Shown: positions 17,680 through 26,954, numbered from the stretch's first letter. The stretch is DNA of 64,000 nt from Bacteroidota bacterium (GCA_947496065.1 CANMBF010000005.1:1-64000), one strand, 5' to 3'. Translations and numbers: made by a program. Notes: a model not told the origin generated them from the letters alone.

Positions 17680-19368
17680 ATGAGACTTATTGCTTTAATC
17701 ATCTGCCTTTGTTTGACACAAACACTCCACACACAAACCGCTAAAACCATTAAACCAAAACCCAACAAAGCCATAGTTTATCTTACAGGCGCTGAAATTG
17801 GATACCTTGAAACCCTCTCGCTTCCGGCAGGCAGCAATGAAATTATTATAGAAGGTGTTTCTCCCTATGTCGATGAGAATACCATCTCTGCTTTTTTCAA
17901 AGGTGGCCTTGTGATAGACACCAAAAAATCCTTGCGCTATCCCGAGCCTCCCAAAAACCCAGCACTCGAAGACAAATACGGCAAATACATCGCCCGTATT
18001 AACGACTCGCTTGATGAGTTGGTTTATTTTATAAAAGATTGCACCAATAAACAAGGCAGCTACCAAAAAGAACGAAATCTATTGCTCAACAATCGTCTGA
18101 TGCGCGGTGAGTTTGCGCGCGATTCTATTGCATTGCTTAAATCTTCGCTCGATTTATTGCGTCTGCGCCTTACCAATATTGATGAAGAAGAATTAATGCA
18201 AGAACGCAAACTCAATAAACATTATAAACTACAAGCTAAGCTTAATGAGCGCAAGATCTATTACCAATTGTTGCAAAGTGAAGGCACCCCGATTATCAAC
18301 CCTGATATCTACAATCCCATTTATCAAATTATCGTAACCATCGAAAACGAAGTTGCGGTAACTGGCACCTTGAGCTTAAAATATTACGTTGCCCAAGCTG
18401 GCTGGATGCCCATATACGATATCCAAGCGACATCGGGAAAAGAAAAAATACAATTAATATACCGTGCCCAAGTGTATCAAAATACTGGCTTAGATTGGAA
18501 AGATGTGGCTTTAACACTCTCAACAAGCAATCCTGCCATTGGCAACACCAAACCTCTGCTTAGCGAGTGGAATTTATACTTTGGTTATCCTGAAAGTTAT
18601 ATTGATAAAATGAACAAAGCCAAAACACCTGCTGCCGCCAATTACAACAACATGAATTACAAATCACTTGAGAAAAAATCACTCCACCTAGAATCGAATG
18701 CTGACATGATGGACGATGCTGGCGTACCTGCAGTGCCAATATTTACAGTGGATGATAATTTCCTTAGAACTGAATACGACATTAAAACCCGCTACTCTAT
18801 TGCAAGCGATAACAAGGCCCACAATGTAATCATTAACAATGTAGAAGTGCCAGTCGACTTAGCTTATATGGCCGTACCTAAACTCGACAAGGATGCATTT
18901 CTGATGGGCAAAGTGGTGAATTGGGAAGACCTCAACCTGATTCCTGGTGCCGCCAAAATATATTTCGATGATTCTTACATAGGCACAACTACTATCGATC
19001 CTGTAAGCACCAAAGACACCTTATACATTAATCTTGGTCGCGACAGATCCATTATTGTTAAACGTCAAAATGTAAAAGAAAAATGCAAAGAGCAATTGGT
19101 AGGTGAATTTAAAATGGTTTCAAAAACCATTGAAATTACAGTGCGCAATACCAAAGCCATTGGTCTCGCATTCGAAATAGAGGACCAAATCCCAATCACC
19201 ATCGACCCAGCCATTAAAATTACTTTAGGTGATAACGATGGGGCCATCTATAATGAGGTAACAGGTAAACTCACATGGAAAATAAATATCAAACCCAAAG
19301 ACACCAAAAAGATACGGTTCACGTATGAAGTGAAATACCCTAAAGATAAGTTCGTTCAAGGTCTATAG
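17680..19368 (+). CDS. DUF4139 family exported protein (mucoidy inhibitor MuiA-like)
   Basis: 562 aa with a signal peptide (MRLIALIICLCLTQTLHTQT). The N-terminal domain (about 25-90) has AIVYLTGAEI and LPAGSNEIIIEGVSPYVDE, as in DUF4140. A charged coiled-coil-like segment (about 95-205) follows, then the DUF4139 beta domain with YYVAQAGWMPIYDIQATS and YQNTGLDWKDVALTLSTSNP. The family is widespread, periplasmic or outer membrane, with no agreed biochemical role; the MuiA name comes from a mucoidy phenotype. Transcribed alone, convergent with the LRR gene and ending at a shared terminator. Confidence 0.88.
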   Translation: MRLIALIICLCLTQTLHTQTAKTIKPKPNKAIVYLTGAEIGYLETLSLPAGSNEIIIEGVSPYVDENTISAFFKGGLVIDTKKSLRYPEPPKNPALEDKYGKYIARINDSLDELVYFIKDCTNKQGSYQKERNLLLNNRLMRGEFARDSIALLKSSLDLLRLRLTNIDEEELMQERKLNKHYKLQAKLNERKIYYQLLQSEGTPIINPDIYNPIYQIIVTIENEVAVTGTLSLKYYVAQAGWMPIYDIQATSGKEKIQLIYRAQVYQNTGLDWKDVALTLSTSNPAIGNTKPLLSEWNLYFGYPESYIDKMNKAKTPAAANYNNMNYKSLEKKSLHLESNADMMDDAGVPAVPIFTVDDNFLRTEYDIKTRYSIASDNKAHNVIINNVEVPVDLAYMAVPKLDKDAFLMGKVVNWEDLNLIPGAAKIYFDDSYIGTTTIDPVSTKDTLYINLGRDRSIIVKRQNVKEKCKEQLVGEFKMVSKTIEITVRNTKAIGLAFEIEDQIPITIDPAIKITLGDNDGAIYNEVTGKLTWKINIKPKDTKKIRFTYEVKYPKDKFVQGL

Positions 19369-19377
19369 ATTGGAAAG

Positions 19378-19407
19378 AAAGCCCCTTTTTAAGGGGCCTT
19401 TTTTTGC
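19378..19407. terminator. Terminator shared by the DUF4139 and LRR genes
   Basis: AAGCCCCTT and AAGGGGCCTT form a GC stem around TTT, followed by a run of T on the plus strand and flanked by A residues that read as T on the minus strand. It lies between two convergent stops. Confidence 0.8.
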
Positions 19408-19408
19408 A

Positions 19409-21823
19409 TTATCTGACGTAATAATTAAAACCTTCGATGGTTTTAAGTTTTACCTTAATTTTATTGAGCTTGATATACGTTAAAGAGTTGTTGACCAAAT
19501 TGGCAGCCACAATATCACTCTTATTCGCAAAATAAATATCGCCACTATAATCAGTCGCAAAGATTAATTGACAAGTACTAGGTGTTAAAGCAAGGTTTTT
19601 TAAATCCAATGGAATAACGGTTTGGTATCTGCTATCGATCATAAACAATTGTTTTACATCAATTGGAATACCGGTCTCGTCGGTGTACTGCGCAATAATG
19701 TTGGTATTAAATTCAACTGGCTTCAACTTAAAAAGACTGAAGGTACCCAATTGATTTAATCTTATTTCAGCAGTCAAACCATTGCGCTCATTGGTCTTTA
19801 CTTTTTCACCTATAAAATTGAGATACTCATTGTAGCGAATAACATTGTTTTCATTAAAACTCGCATTGCGCTGTTGGAGCACATGTAAATATTTTTTATA
19901 AATATTATAGAATTTCTTGATGTGCTTTTTAAGGGTTTTATCATCTTCGGCATCGCTTATAAAAGCTGTTAATTTTTTATACCCATCGGCATACTTTAAC
20001 AAAATGGTAACGTTAGATTGTCCCAATTTATAATCCAAGCGAACATCTTGGTATTTGTAATCTTTAATAAAATTATCGGTTAACTCGCGCTTGTCTTCAG
20101 GATTTGTTTTTACATTAAAATTAATATTCTTTAAACATATTAACTCAGAAAATATTTGTTGCTCTGTTCGATCAATCAACTTAAAATATTGACGTTCCTT
20201 GTTTCTTTTTTTAGGGGTTACTTTTTGCAACTTCACCAGGGCTTTTCCTTTTTTAACACGTAGTCCTTTTAATCGGCCAGATTTATTATAATCCTTTATC
20301 CAATTGCGATCGAGATTGCTATACAAACCATTTTGATTAAACAACAATTGCAAATCATTCAAACGGTCGTTTAAAAAATAATTCTCCCCAGATTGAAAAC
20401 GTGTTTGAAATGAAGCTGTATCAAATAACACATAATTTACCGCTGTGTTTTGATTTTCAATTTTGTAAAAATCGATGGGTTCGAGTGTACTACTAAACAC
20501 CATATTATACATGTCCAAATCTTGCCAGGTATAGCTTTCGTAATCATAAAAATAATCCAAAGTACTATCCCTACTCACAGGGAGTATGGCCTTGATTTGA
20601 TAATTCGGTTTTAAGCTCACTTCGCTTGTTGCGGTAGTGGCTTGCACATTAAACAAATATTTATTGTTATAAAATGCTTGTCCAACTTTTAAATTCACGC
20701 CTCCAAATAGCAAATCTGAAGTTGACACCAATTCACAAACTTTAACATAAATAGGCTCCGTAACAGATTCGCTGTTCAATGCCGAAAAACTATTTTGAGC
20801 AATGATTAAACGCAAACCAGATTTGGTTGTAATAACCGCGTGTTTGGTTGGATCAATCTTAAAAATTTCCTCCTTGGGTTTGATATCATTGAAAGGATAT
20901 TTAAATTCAGCAGGCATGGTAAAATTAGGATTGAATTCTTTGCGAAAAGGAATAAAAAATTTCTCTTCACCTTCAACCAATTCATCTACCGCTGTTTCTT
21001 TTTTCTCAACATATACTTGTCCCTTGTATAATTTTTCTAAATAGGCTGTTTCAAATGCTGCTAACTCGGCACCGTTCGACATGTAATGCACCGTAATGCC
21101 TGACATTAAATCATCGGCCAATGAAAAGGTAAGGACCACTTTCTCATCGCTCAAATCTTCAAGACCAACGTTAGAAAAAACAGATAAATTATCGTAGATT
21201 ATTAAATCGCTCAAGAACCTAAGACCATTTAAATTTTTAGGCAAATCGGTAATGCGATCGACACTTATACCCAAATTGCGCAACATTGGATTGGGTTTAA
21301 TTTGTTCGACCATATCCGTCAACGTTTTTGGTAAAAAATCTCCAATTAAATGCAATTCTTTGAGGCCATTTAAATACTTCAATTCTACCACCGACTCAGG
21401 CTTTCCGTAGATATACAAATAAAGCACTTGTAATTTTTTAAGGGTCTTCAAACTCTCTAGCTGTGCCAGTTTACTCTCATCTAAACTTAAATGCAATATC
21501 TCTACTTCCTCGCAGGAATCGAAGGTGTGTAAATTCAAATCACCCCTGTAATTTTTTAAGTTGAGTTCATTGAGCTCATAAAAATCTTTGGTCTTATCGA
21601 GAATGGCTTTTAAATTCACTTGCGACTCTATCTTTAAACCACTCACAAAATTAAATTCGCTGGCTTGCGTTATGAATGCATTTGCATCTTTAGCATTTGC
21701 AATATTGAGTTTATCAAAACGAAAACGCTTAACATCGCCAATGCTATAATAGTCGCTTAATTGGGCTTGAAGGCTTAATAAACTAAAGAAGAAGAAAATG
21801 AATACACTGTGTTTTTTGATCAT
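19409..21823 (-). CDS. Exported leucine-rich-repeat-like protein, unknown function
   Basis: 804 aa with a signal peptide (hydrophobic FIFFFFSLLSLQAQ). Residues about 75-235 show irregular LRR-like units: ELNELNLKNYRGDLNL, LEILHLS-type strands, LKTLKKLQVLYLYIYG, LNGLKELHLIGDFLPKTL and LNGLRFLSDLIIY. The remaining 550 residues have no motif I recognise and are rich in Lys, Asp and Tyr. The start codon overlaps the yigZ stop by 4 bp (ATGA), so it is probably translated with yigZ. Extracellular or periplasmic location is inferred. No sorting domain at the C-terminus (ends GFNYYVR). Confidence 0.7.
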   Translation of the reverse strand: MIKKHSVFIFFFFSLLSLQAQLSDYYSIGDVKRFRFDKLNIANAKDANAFITQASEFNFVSGLKIESQVNLKAILDKTKDFYELNELNLKNYRGDLNLHTFDSCEEVEILHLSLDESKLAQLESLKTLKKLQVLYLYIYGKPESVVELKYLNGLKELHLIGDFLPKTLTDMVEQIKPNPMLRNLGISVDRITDLPKNLNGLRFLSDLIIYDNLSVFSNVGLEDLSDEKVVLTFSLADDLMSGITVHYMSNGAELAAFETAYLEKLYKGQVYVEKKETAVDELVEGEEKFFIPFRKEFNPNFTMPAEFKYPFNDIKPKEEIFKIDPTKHAVITTKSGLRLIIAQNSFSALNSESVTEPIYVKVCELVSTSDLLFGGVNLKVGQAFYNNKYLFNVQATTATSEVSLKPNYQIKAILPVSRDSTLDYFYDYESYTWQDLDMYNMVFSSTLEPIDFYKIENQNTAVNYVLFDTASFQTRFQSGENYFLNDRLNDLQLLFNQNGLYSNLDRNWIKDYNKSGRLKGLRVKKGKALVKLQKVTPKKRNKERQYFKLIDRTEQQIFSELICLKNINFNVKTNPEDKRELTDNFIKDYKYQDVRLDYKLGQSNVTILLKYADGYKKLTAFISDAEDDKTLKKHIKKFYNIYKKYLHVLQQRNASFNENNVIRYNEYLNFIGEKVKTNERNGLTAEIRLNQLGTFSLFKLKPVEFNTNIIAQYTDETGIPIDVKQLFMIDSRYQTVIPLDLKNLALTPSTCQLIFATDYSGDIYFANKSDIVAANLVNNSLTYIKLNKIKVKLKTIEGFNYYVR

Positions 21824-22434
21824 GCTATCCCTAAATATTTAAGTTGTATTTTAAAGTTTAATTTTATCTGCGTTTTAAATGCTTCGCTTTGTTGCAAAGG
21901 TATTTTAATTTCAGCAGAAAAAGCTTGCTCAGAGCTATTAACGACAATCACTGTACTATATTGTTTACACAATTTGTAAATCTCGTTCTCTAAGCCAAAT
22001 TCACAACTCAATAGATAAACCTCCAGAATTTTCTTTTCTATTATTTTACAGTCTGCCAAACACTCCGCTGCCGCTGCTCCGTATGCCTCTATTAAACCAG
22101 GTACACCAAGCAGCGTACCTCCAAAATAGCGAACTACTACAACTAAAACATTAACCAATTGCAAACGCTGTATTTGACGGTAAATGGGTTTGCCTGCTGT
22201 ATTGGCAGGCTCGCCATCGTCGTTGGCGCGGTAGTTCTGTTGATCGTAGCCCAAAACCCAAGCGTAGCAATGGTGTGTGGCATCTGGATATTTTTTCCTT
22301 AAATCCGCAAGACAAGTCTTTATTTCATTCTCGCTTTTAACAGGAAAAGCGAAGGCTAAAAATTTACTGCCCTTACTTTTTAGAGCATGTTCTTTAGGTG
22401 CTTCAATGACAAAATAACTATCTGAAAACAACAT
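21820..22434 (-). CDS. yigZ: YigZ/IMPACT family protein
   Basis: 204 aa. Conserved family features: SKFLAFAFPV, ATHHCYAWVLG, the RANDDGEPANTAGKPIY signature near residues 70-85, and NVLVVVVRYFGGTLLGVPGLIEAYG. The C-terminal domain is ferredoxin-like (DUF1949). The biochemical function of bacterial YigZ is not settled; eukaryotic IMPACT binds GCN1. It is in an operon with ribD (1-bp gap upstream) and the LRR gene downstream (4-bp overlap). Confidence 0.93.
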   Translation of the reverse strand: MLFSDSYFVIEAPKEHALKSKGSKFLAFAFPVKSENEIKTCLADLRKKYPDATHHCYAWVLGYDQQNYRANDDGEPANTAGKPIYRQIQRLQLVNVLVVVVRYFGGTLLGVPGLIEAYGAAAAECLADCKIIEKKILEVYLLSCEFGLENEIYKLCKQYSTVIVVNSSEQAFSAEIKIPLQQSEAFKTQIKLNFKIQLKYLGIA

Positions 22435-22435
22435 C

Positions 22436-23452
22436 CTATTTACGTTGATAAATGGATAAAATATCTTCGCCTAAATCTTCTGTTATCGGAGCATTCAGAG
22501 GATTCAGGGGGGCAGGCAATCCCGTTTCAAAACATAGTAACTTTGACTTAATAACCCTTATTTCATCATATAAATTGGCATCTAAAAACGATTGCAAAAA
22601 TTGCGCACCTCCTTCTATTACAACACTCAAAATGTTTTGCTCAAAAAGCACCTTTAAAAGAGGCTTTGGATCTGTCGAATCAACCTTAATGTATTCAACC
22701 AAACCATCTGTTTCATTCTTAACAGTGTTGATAATAATTGTGGGTTGCGATTGATCATAGAATTTCAATGCCTTGCTAACTGATTTCAATTCAGCATCCA
22801 CTGCAATTCTAGTGGGATGATGGCCTTCAACCAAACGCACATTGAGCGCAGGATTATCAATTATCAAAGTATTGGTCCCAATCATAAATGCTGTTTCTTC
22901 GCTTCGCCAAAGGTGCAGGCGTTGTTGAGCCACTGTGCCACTTATCTGTTTCTTTTCACCCGCCATAAAACCATTATGGGTTTCGGCCCATTTTAAAATA
23001 ATATAAGGCCGCTGCTTTTGATGAAAGGTGATAAATCTTTTATTCAGTTCCATGCATTCGTTTTCCAATACGCCAACAAGCACTTCAATACCTGCCAATT
23101 TAAGCTTCTCTTTGCCCTTACCCGCAACTTGGGCATGTGGATCTAAACAACCAACCACCACTTGCTTAACCTTATACTGAACCAATAAATCTGCACATGG
23201 CGGTGTTTTGCCAAAATGTGCACATGGCTCGAGCGAAACATAAACAGTGGATCGACTTAACATAGCTTTATCTTCCACAGATTGAATGGCATTGACTTCG
23301 GCATGTGCACCTCCATAGTGCATATGATAACCTTCGCCAATTATTTTACCATCTACCACAATGACACAGCCCACCATGGGATTGGGTGCAACATTTGCAG
23401 CGCCCAATTGTGCCAATTGTAGGCATCTTTGCATAAAATATTCGTGAGGCAT
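22436..23452 (-). CDS. ribD: Bifunctional riboflavin deaminase/reductase
   Basis: 338 aa from the ATG at 23452; the frame is open to 23536 but the extra residues do not resemble RibD and would overlap the promoter. The N-terminal deaminase has the zinc site HAE (50-52) and PCAHFGKTPPC (Cys 77 and 86). The C-terminal reductase follows PYIILKWAET. It carries out the second and third steps of riboflavin synthesis: deamination of the pyrimidinone and reduction of the ribose. First gene of the ribD-yigZ-LRR operon, divergent from prmC. No FMN riboswitch is visible; the 10-nt distance from the -7 box leaves no room for one. Confidence 0.95.
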   Translation of the reverse strand: MPHEYFMQRCLQLAQLGAANVAPNPMVGCVIVVDGKIIGEGYHMHYGGAHAEVNAIQSVEDKAMLSRSTVYVSLEPCAHFGKTPPCADLLVQYKVKQVVVGCLDPHAQVAGKGKEKLKLAGIEVLVGVLENECMELNKRFITFHQKQRPYIILKWAETHNGFMAGEKKQISGTVAQQRLHLWRSEETAFMIGTNTLIIDNPALNVRLVEGHHPTRIAVDAELKSVSKALKFYDQSQPTIIINTVKNETDGLVEYIKVDSTDPKPLLKVLFEQNILSVVIEGGAQFLQSFLDANLYDEIRVIKSKLLCFETGLPAPLNPLNAPITEDLGEDILSIYQRK

Positions 23453-23462
23453 TGTAATGTTA

Positions 23463-23496
23463 CAAAAATACTTAATTTTTGTATGTCCCTTACCAA
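23463..23496 (-). promoter_or_regulatory. Promoter of the ribD operon
   Basis: On the minus strand, TTG (23494-23496) and TATTTTTG (23463-23470) are 23 nt apart, matching the Bacteroidota consensus. The box ends 10 nt before the ribD ATG, so the leader is only a few nt. It overlaps the 5' region of the divergent prmC gene. Confidence 0.65.
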
Positions 23497-23505
23497 GTAA
23501 ATATT

Positions 23506-24339
23506 TTGACCAATAAAGAAGCTTTTCAATATGCACTCCATAGTTTAAAATCCTCTATGGACGAGGAAGAGGCAAATGCCATTGTAAAGTACCTTTTTCT
23601 TGAACAATATAATTTGAGCAAAACCGTCTTATTAACCCACGAAACGCTACCATTCGAACAACTCACAGATTTAGACGCAACATTAACGCGCCTAAAAAAC
23701 AATGAACCGTTACAATATATTTTAGGAACCGCTTACTTTAATGGCTTGAAAATAATGGTTAATCCTGCAGTCTTAATTCCGAGACCCGAAACCGAAGAAT
23801 TAATTGCATTGGCAAAACCTTATATCTCAGATACACCTTGCATTATTGCAGACATTTGCACAGGAAGCGGCTGCATCGCCCTTGCAATGCGTCAATGGTT
23901 TCCGAAACATAAGATAATCGCAACAGATCTATCTGAGGCCGCCATTGCAACTGCCAAATCGAGCGAGTTAAACCTTTTCGATACGGCTGCGATTCAGTTT
24001 AATGTACATGACATCCTTACACAAACATGGGCTTACGAAAAACCTCAAATTGTGTTATGTAATCCCCCTTACATCAGCCGATCTGAAGGCATTAATATGT
24101 CACCGAACGTAATGCTTCATGAACCGCACCTTGCCTTGTTTGTCGACCATCCCGATGCATTGTTATTTTACAAATCACTTATTCAAACATTTTTACCAGG
24201 TGCCTTTCCGAGCCTCTTTTTTGAGATGAATCCGAATTATATTGAAGCACTAAAACACTATTGCAATTTGCACCAATTGAATTGCGAAATTCACTTAGAT
24301 ATGCAAGGCAAGGAAAGATTTGCGATAATTTCTAAATGA
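23506..24339 (+). CDS. prmC: Peptide chain release factor N5-glutamine methyltransferase
   Basis: Methylates the GGQ glutamine of release factors RF1 and RF2. SAM motif DICTGSGCIALA and catalytic NPPYIS (Asn at residue 186). The N-terminal helical domain aligns from KEAFQYALHSL, so the first ATG at 23557 would cut into it. The frame offers only TTG codons at 23479 and 23506. I choose 23506 because it gives MTNKEAFQ, the expected opening, and because 23479 overlaps a possible -7 box. 277 aa. Divergent from ribD with a short shared regulatory region. Confidence 0.9.
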   Translation: MTNKEAFQYALHSLKSSMDEEEANAIVKYLFLEQYNLSKTVLLTHETLPFEQLTDLDATLTRLKNNEPLQYILGTAYFNGLKIMVNPAVLIPRPETEELIALAKPYISDTPCIIADICTGSGCIALAMRQWFPKHKIIATDLSEAAIATAKSSELNLFDTAAIQFNVHDILTQTWAYEKPQIVLCNPPYISRSEGINMSPNVMLHEPHLALFVDHPDALLFYKSLIQTFLPGAFPSLFFEMNPNYIEALKHYCNLHQLNCEIHLDMQGKERFAIISK

Positions 24340-24353
24340 ATGAATTAAAGTTA

Positions 24354-24361
24354 TAAATTTG
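24354..24361 (+). promoter_or_regulatory. -7 box for the small membrane protein gene
   Basis: TAAATTTG, an exact TAnnTTTG match, ending nine nt before the ATG at 24371. No -33 TTG at normal distance. Confidence 0.45.
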
Positions 24362-24370
24362 CCGCACCAT

Positions 24371-24793
24371 ATGCAGCATTTATTTGCCATTAACAGAAAC
24401 AAAGCAGAAGCACCGGCAATTGCCACTTTTTTTATTGTGGCCATGTTTTCATCCATTGCCTTTTATCCAACTTTTTTATGGGGTTCTTTTTTACTATTCC
24501 CATTATTAGCCATCATTTATTTAATTTTAAGAAAATTAAAAATCAGTTATTTCAAACGCCAATGTTTCATTTTTATTGATGATTCAGGAATTAAATATTG
24601 CTTGCACATCTACCAACGCCCCGTTTTTATTGCTTGGGGACAAATTGCAAGAATCAATTACCAATTGTATGAAACGAATATCCAAATTGCATCAACTGGC
24701 GAAGTTATCAGCATACAAGTAGGCTACCTTCAAAATTCAGAAGATTTTGAAACAATGAAAGGCATTTTAGATGCCAAAATGCTAACTAAATAA
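24371..24793 (+). CDS. Small membrane protein, possibly PH-like/YcxB-type
   Basis: 140 aa. Two adjacent hydrophobic segments (IATFFIVAMFSSIAFYPTFL and WGSFLLFPLLAIIYLIL, residues about 15-52) are followed by a cytoplasmic beta-rich domain with FIFIDDSGIKYCLHIY and VFIAWGQIARINYQLY. This resembles the small bacterial PH-like (YcxB) proteins, but I cannot confirm it. The TTG at 24359 would add four residues; ATG 24371 is chosen because TAAATTTG (24354-24361) overlaps the TTG. It converges on rlmD with a 3-bp gap. Confidence 0.65.
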   Translation: MQHLFAINRNKAEAPAIATFFIVAMFSSIAFYPTFLWGSFLLFPLLAIIYLILRKLKISYFKRQCFIFIDDSGIKYCLHIYQRPVFIAWGQIARINYQLYETNIQIASTGEVISIQVGYLQNSEDFETMKGILDAKMLTK

Positions 24794-24796
24794 AAT

Positions 24797-26197
24797 TTAT
24801 TTCAGGCTTAATAATGCCACATTTTCTACGTGGTGGGTATGCGGAAACATATCTACTGGCTGCACTTTTACAACATCATACAATTCAGAAAGCAAAGCGA
24901 TATCGCGTGCTTGTGTCGCTGTATTACAACTAACATACACAATGCGTTGTGGCTTTAATGCAATGATCTTATGCACCACTTCTGGATGCATACCATCGCG
25001 CGGTGGGTCTGTAATTATAACATCGGGGGCGCCATGTTTTGCGATCAGTTCATCATTCAAAACCAATTTCATATCGCCTGCATAAAAATGAACATTGTCA
25101 ACTTGGTTGACTATCGCATTGTCTTTTGCATCGAGTATTGCAGCATCCACATATTCGATACCCACTACCTGTTTGCACATGGCTGCAACAAATAACGCAA
25201 TGGTGCCAGTACCGGTATACAAATCATAAACATTTTCGTGAGGTTTTAAATCGGCAAATTCACGCGTAATCTGATACAATTTCAGAGCCTGATCGGTATT
25301 GGTTTGAAAAAAAGATTGCGGGCGAATTTTAAATTTCAAATTTTCAAACTGCTCCGTTAAAAAAGCTTGGCCTATGACATTGTGCACCGTTAATTCTGTC
25401 CATGTATCATTCTGTTTTGCATTCACCACATAATTCCATGAAACCACTTCTGGAAATAAATTAGACATATAAGCAAACAAGCCTTTTAAATCATCCGAAT
25501 GATCGGCTGTTACAATCAATACGACCAACCATTCATTTTTGCTATTGTTTCTAATGACCACATTTCTCAACCAACCGCTTTGTTGGCGAATATCAAAAAA
25601 TGCAAACCCCTTATCTACCGAATAGTCTTTTAAGGCCGTTCTGATTTTATTAGCTGTTTCGGGAATCAGATAACAATGGTCGATGTCCAATACCTTATCA
25701 AACATGCCCGGAATATGAAAACCAAGTGCAGGCAAACCCTTCGGATTCTCCTTATCAAAAAACTCTTCCCAAGCTTTGTTGCTAAAGGTAAATTCTACCT
25801 TGTTTCTGTAATTAAAGTTTTGTTTACAGCCTTCAATCGGCAAATAGTTACCGACCTCTACTTTGGCAATTCTTTGCAAATCATTCTTTACTTGTGCAGC
25901 CTTGAATTCTAGCTGCGTATCGTACCCAACATGCTGCCATTTACAACCACCACATTTTGTAAAGTGACTGCATTGAGGCGTCACACGTAAATCTGATGGC
26001 TTCACCAATTCAGTCATTCTTGCCTCCGAAAAAGAGGTTTTTTGTTTCGTGATTTGTACATTCACAATATCACCCGGTGCCGCATAAGGGATAAAGATAA
26101 CTTTGCCTTCATGTTTGGCAATGGCCTTACCTTCTGAAGCAATGCCACTCACCTCAATTTGCTCTAAAGCAGGATACTTTTTTTTCTTAAATCGCAT
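24797..26197 (-). CDS. rlmD: 23S rRNA (uracil-5-)-methyltransferase RlmD/RumA family
   Basis: 466 aa. An N-terminal TRAM domain (residues 10-65: ISSEG-like start, GKVIFIPYAAPGD) is followed by the 4Fe-4S cysteines C76, C82 and C85 (QCSHFTKCGGCKWQH) plus a fourth in DHCYLI. The SAM-binding motif is DLYTGTGTIALF. The catalytic Cys sits in VYVSCNTATQARD, with ITDPPRDGMH before it. The C-terminal base is in FPHTHHVE. It methylates a uridine in 23S rRNA or, in some bacteria, tRNA U54; the exact target is inferred. Genes on both sides are unrelated in function. Confidence 0.93.
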   Translation of the reverse strand: MRFKKKKYPALEQIEVSGIASEGKAIAKHEGKVIFIPYAAPGDIVNVQITKQKTSFSEARMTELVKPSDLRVTPQCSHFTKCGGCKWQHVGYDTQLEFKAAQVKNDLQRIAKVEVGNYLPIEGCKQNFNYRNKVEFTFSNKAWEEFFDKENPKGLPALGFHIPGMFDKVLDIDHCYLIPETANKIRTALKDYSVDKGFAFFDIRQQSGWLRNVVIRNNSKNEWLVVLIVTADHSDDLKGLFAYMSNLFPEVVSWNYVVNAKQNDTWTELTVHNVIGQAFLTEQFENLKFKIRPQSFFQTNTDQALKLYQITREFADLKPHENVYDLYTGTGTIALFVAAMCKQVVGIEYVDAAILDAKDNAIVNQVDNVHFYAGDMKLVLNDELIAKHGAPDVIITDPPRDGMHPEVVHKIIALKPQRIVYVSCNTATQARDIALLSELYDVVKVQPVDMFPHTHHVENVALLSLK

Positions 26198-26212
26198 GTT
26201 CTATTGAGACAA

Positions 26213-26251
26213 TAAAAAGCCCTCTTATTTAACAATAAAAGGGCCTTTTTC
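26213..26251 (-). terminator. Terminator of the thioredoxin-like gene
   Basis: AAAAAGCCCTCTT faces AAAAGGGCCTTTTT across an AT-rich loop; one C is bulged. The minus strand reads GGGC followed by TTTTT. It separates the thioredoxin-like gene from rlmD downstream. Confidence 0.7.
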
Positions 26252-26260
26252 ATTGAACTA

Positions 26261-26866
26261 TTATTTGGTAATCCAGGTATTTAAAATATCATTAAAACCT
26301 GTTGGTTCTCTGTAGCCAGGATATGCAGACGCTTTTGAATTATCCGCTAATTCTTTCCAAAAAAAAGTTGTAGGATAGCCTGAATTTCTACCCCCATTAT
26401 TCAACATTGAAAGGAATGCATCTGAACTCAATTCTTGGTCGTTGATTTTATGAATTGCCGCGTTCTCTGGATTGAATTTTACAGCAACAAAATACTGATT
26501 CATTTTAAGAATAATGTCCATATTGGTATAGGTTTCCTTGTCCATTACCTTGCACCAATAACACCAATCAGTGTAAACATCAACTACTAAAATTTTATGT
26601 TCTTTTTTTGCTTTTGCGTAACCTTCTGTTGGACTGTACCACACCAAAACAGAATCGTTATGAACAACCACCGGCGCTGCAATTGGCTTTGGTTTTGTTA
26701 CAGTTGCTTTCTGATTAGGTTTCGGTTTTGATGCTGCTGTTTTTGGCTTTGGTTTGGGTGCAGTTGTAGCTGGTTTAGGTTTTGGCTGTAACGATTGACT
26801 TGCCATTAGTATGCCTGAGGCAACTACTAAAACAAGGAACGATAAATATATAGATTTGCTCATCAT
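26261..26866 (-). CDS. Exported thioredoxin-fold protein with Pro-Lys linker
   Basis: 201 aa with a signal peptide or anchor at residues 1-24. Residues 27-65 hold repeated PKPKP motifs (about six), a rigid cationic linker. The thioredoxin fold follows with active site DWCYWCKVM (CYWC). Its surroundings (HKILVVDVYTDWC, KFNPENAA, GYPTTFFW with the cis-Pro) match the DUF255/thioredoxin-like family. Likely a periplasmic disulfide or reductant protein; its partner is unknown. A TATATTTG -7 box (26887-26894, minus) lies upstream. Transcribed alone. Confidence 0.82.
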   Translation of the reverse strand: MMSKSIYLSFLVLVVASGILMASQSLQPKPKPATTAPKPKPKTAASKPKPNQKATVTKPKPIAAPVVVHNDSVLVWYSPTEGYAKAKKEHKILVVDVYTDWCYWCKVMDKETYTNMDIILKMNQYFVAVKFNPENAAIHKINDQELSSDAFLSMLNNGGRNSGYPTTFFWKELADNSKASAYPGYREPTGFNDILNTWITK

Positions 26867-26886
26867 TGAATGCTTTTAACTTCATA

Positions 26887-26894
26887 CAAATATA
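26887..26894 (-). promoter_or_regulatory. -7 box for the thioredoxin-like gene
   Basis: The minus strand reads TATATTTG (TAnnTTTG), 20 nt before the ATG. The only TTG is 14 nt further upstream, closer than usual. Confidence 0.5.
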
Positions 26895-26946
26895 ATCAAA
26901 AAAAACTCCAATATTCTTTCATTTATGGAATTCATCGAATAATTAG

Positions 26947-26954
26947 TAATTTTG
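26947..26954 (+). promoter_or_regulatory. -7 box touching the DUF421 start codon
   Basis: TAATTTTG, an exact TAnnTTTG match, ends immediately before ATG 26955; the next in-frame ATG is 26961. Transcription from this box would begin at about 26960. Confidence 0.5.

Noticed and set aside
17680-17690. Shine-Dalgarno sites as guides to start codons
   Set aside because: Upstream regions are AT-rich without GGAGG in nearly all genes, as expected for Bacteroidota, so start choice was based on promoters and protein families.
22436-23500. FMN riboswitch before ribD
   Set aside because: The promoter lies 10 nt before the start codon, leaving no space, and no conserved RFN motif is visible.
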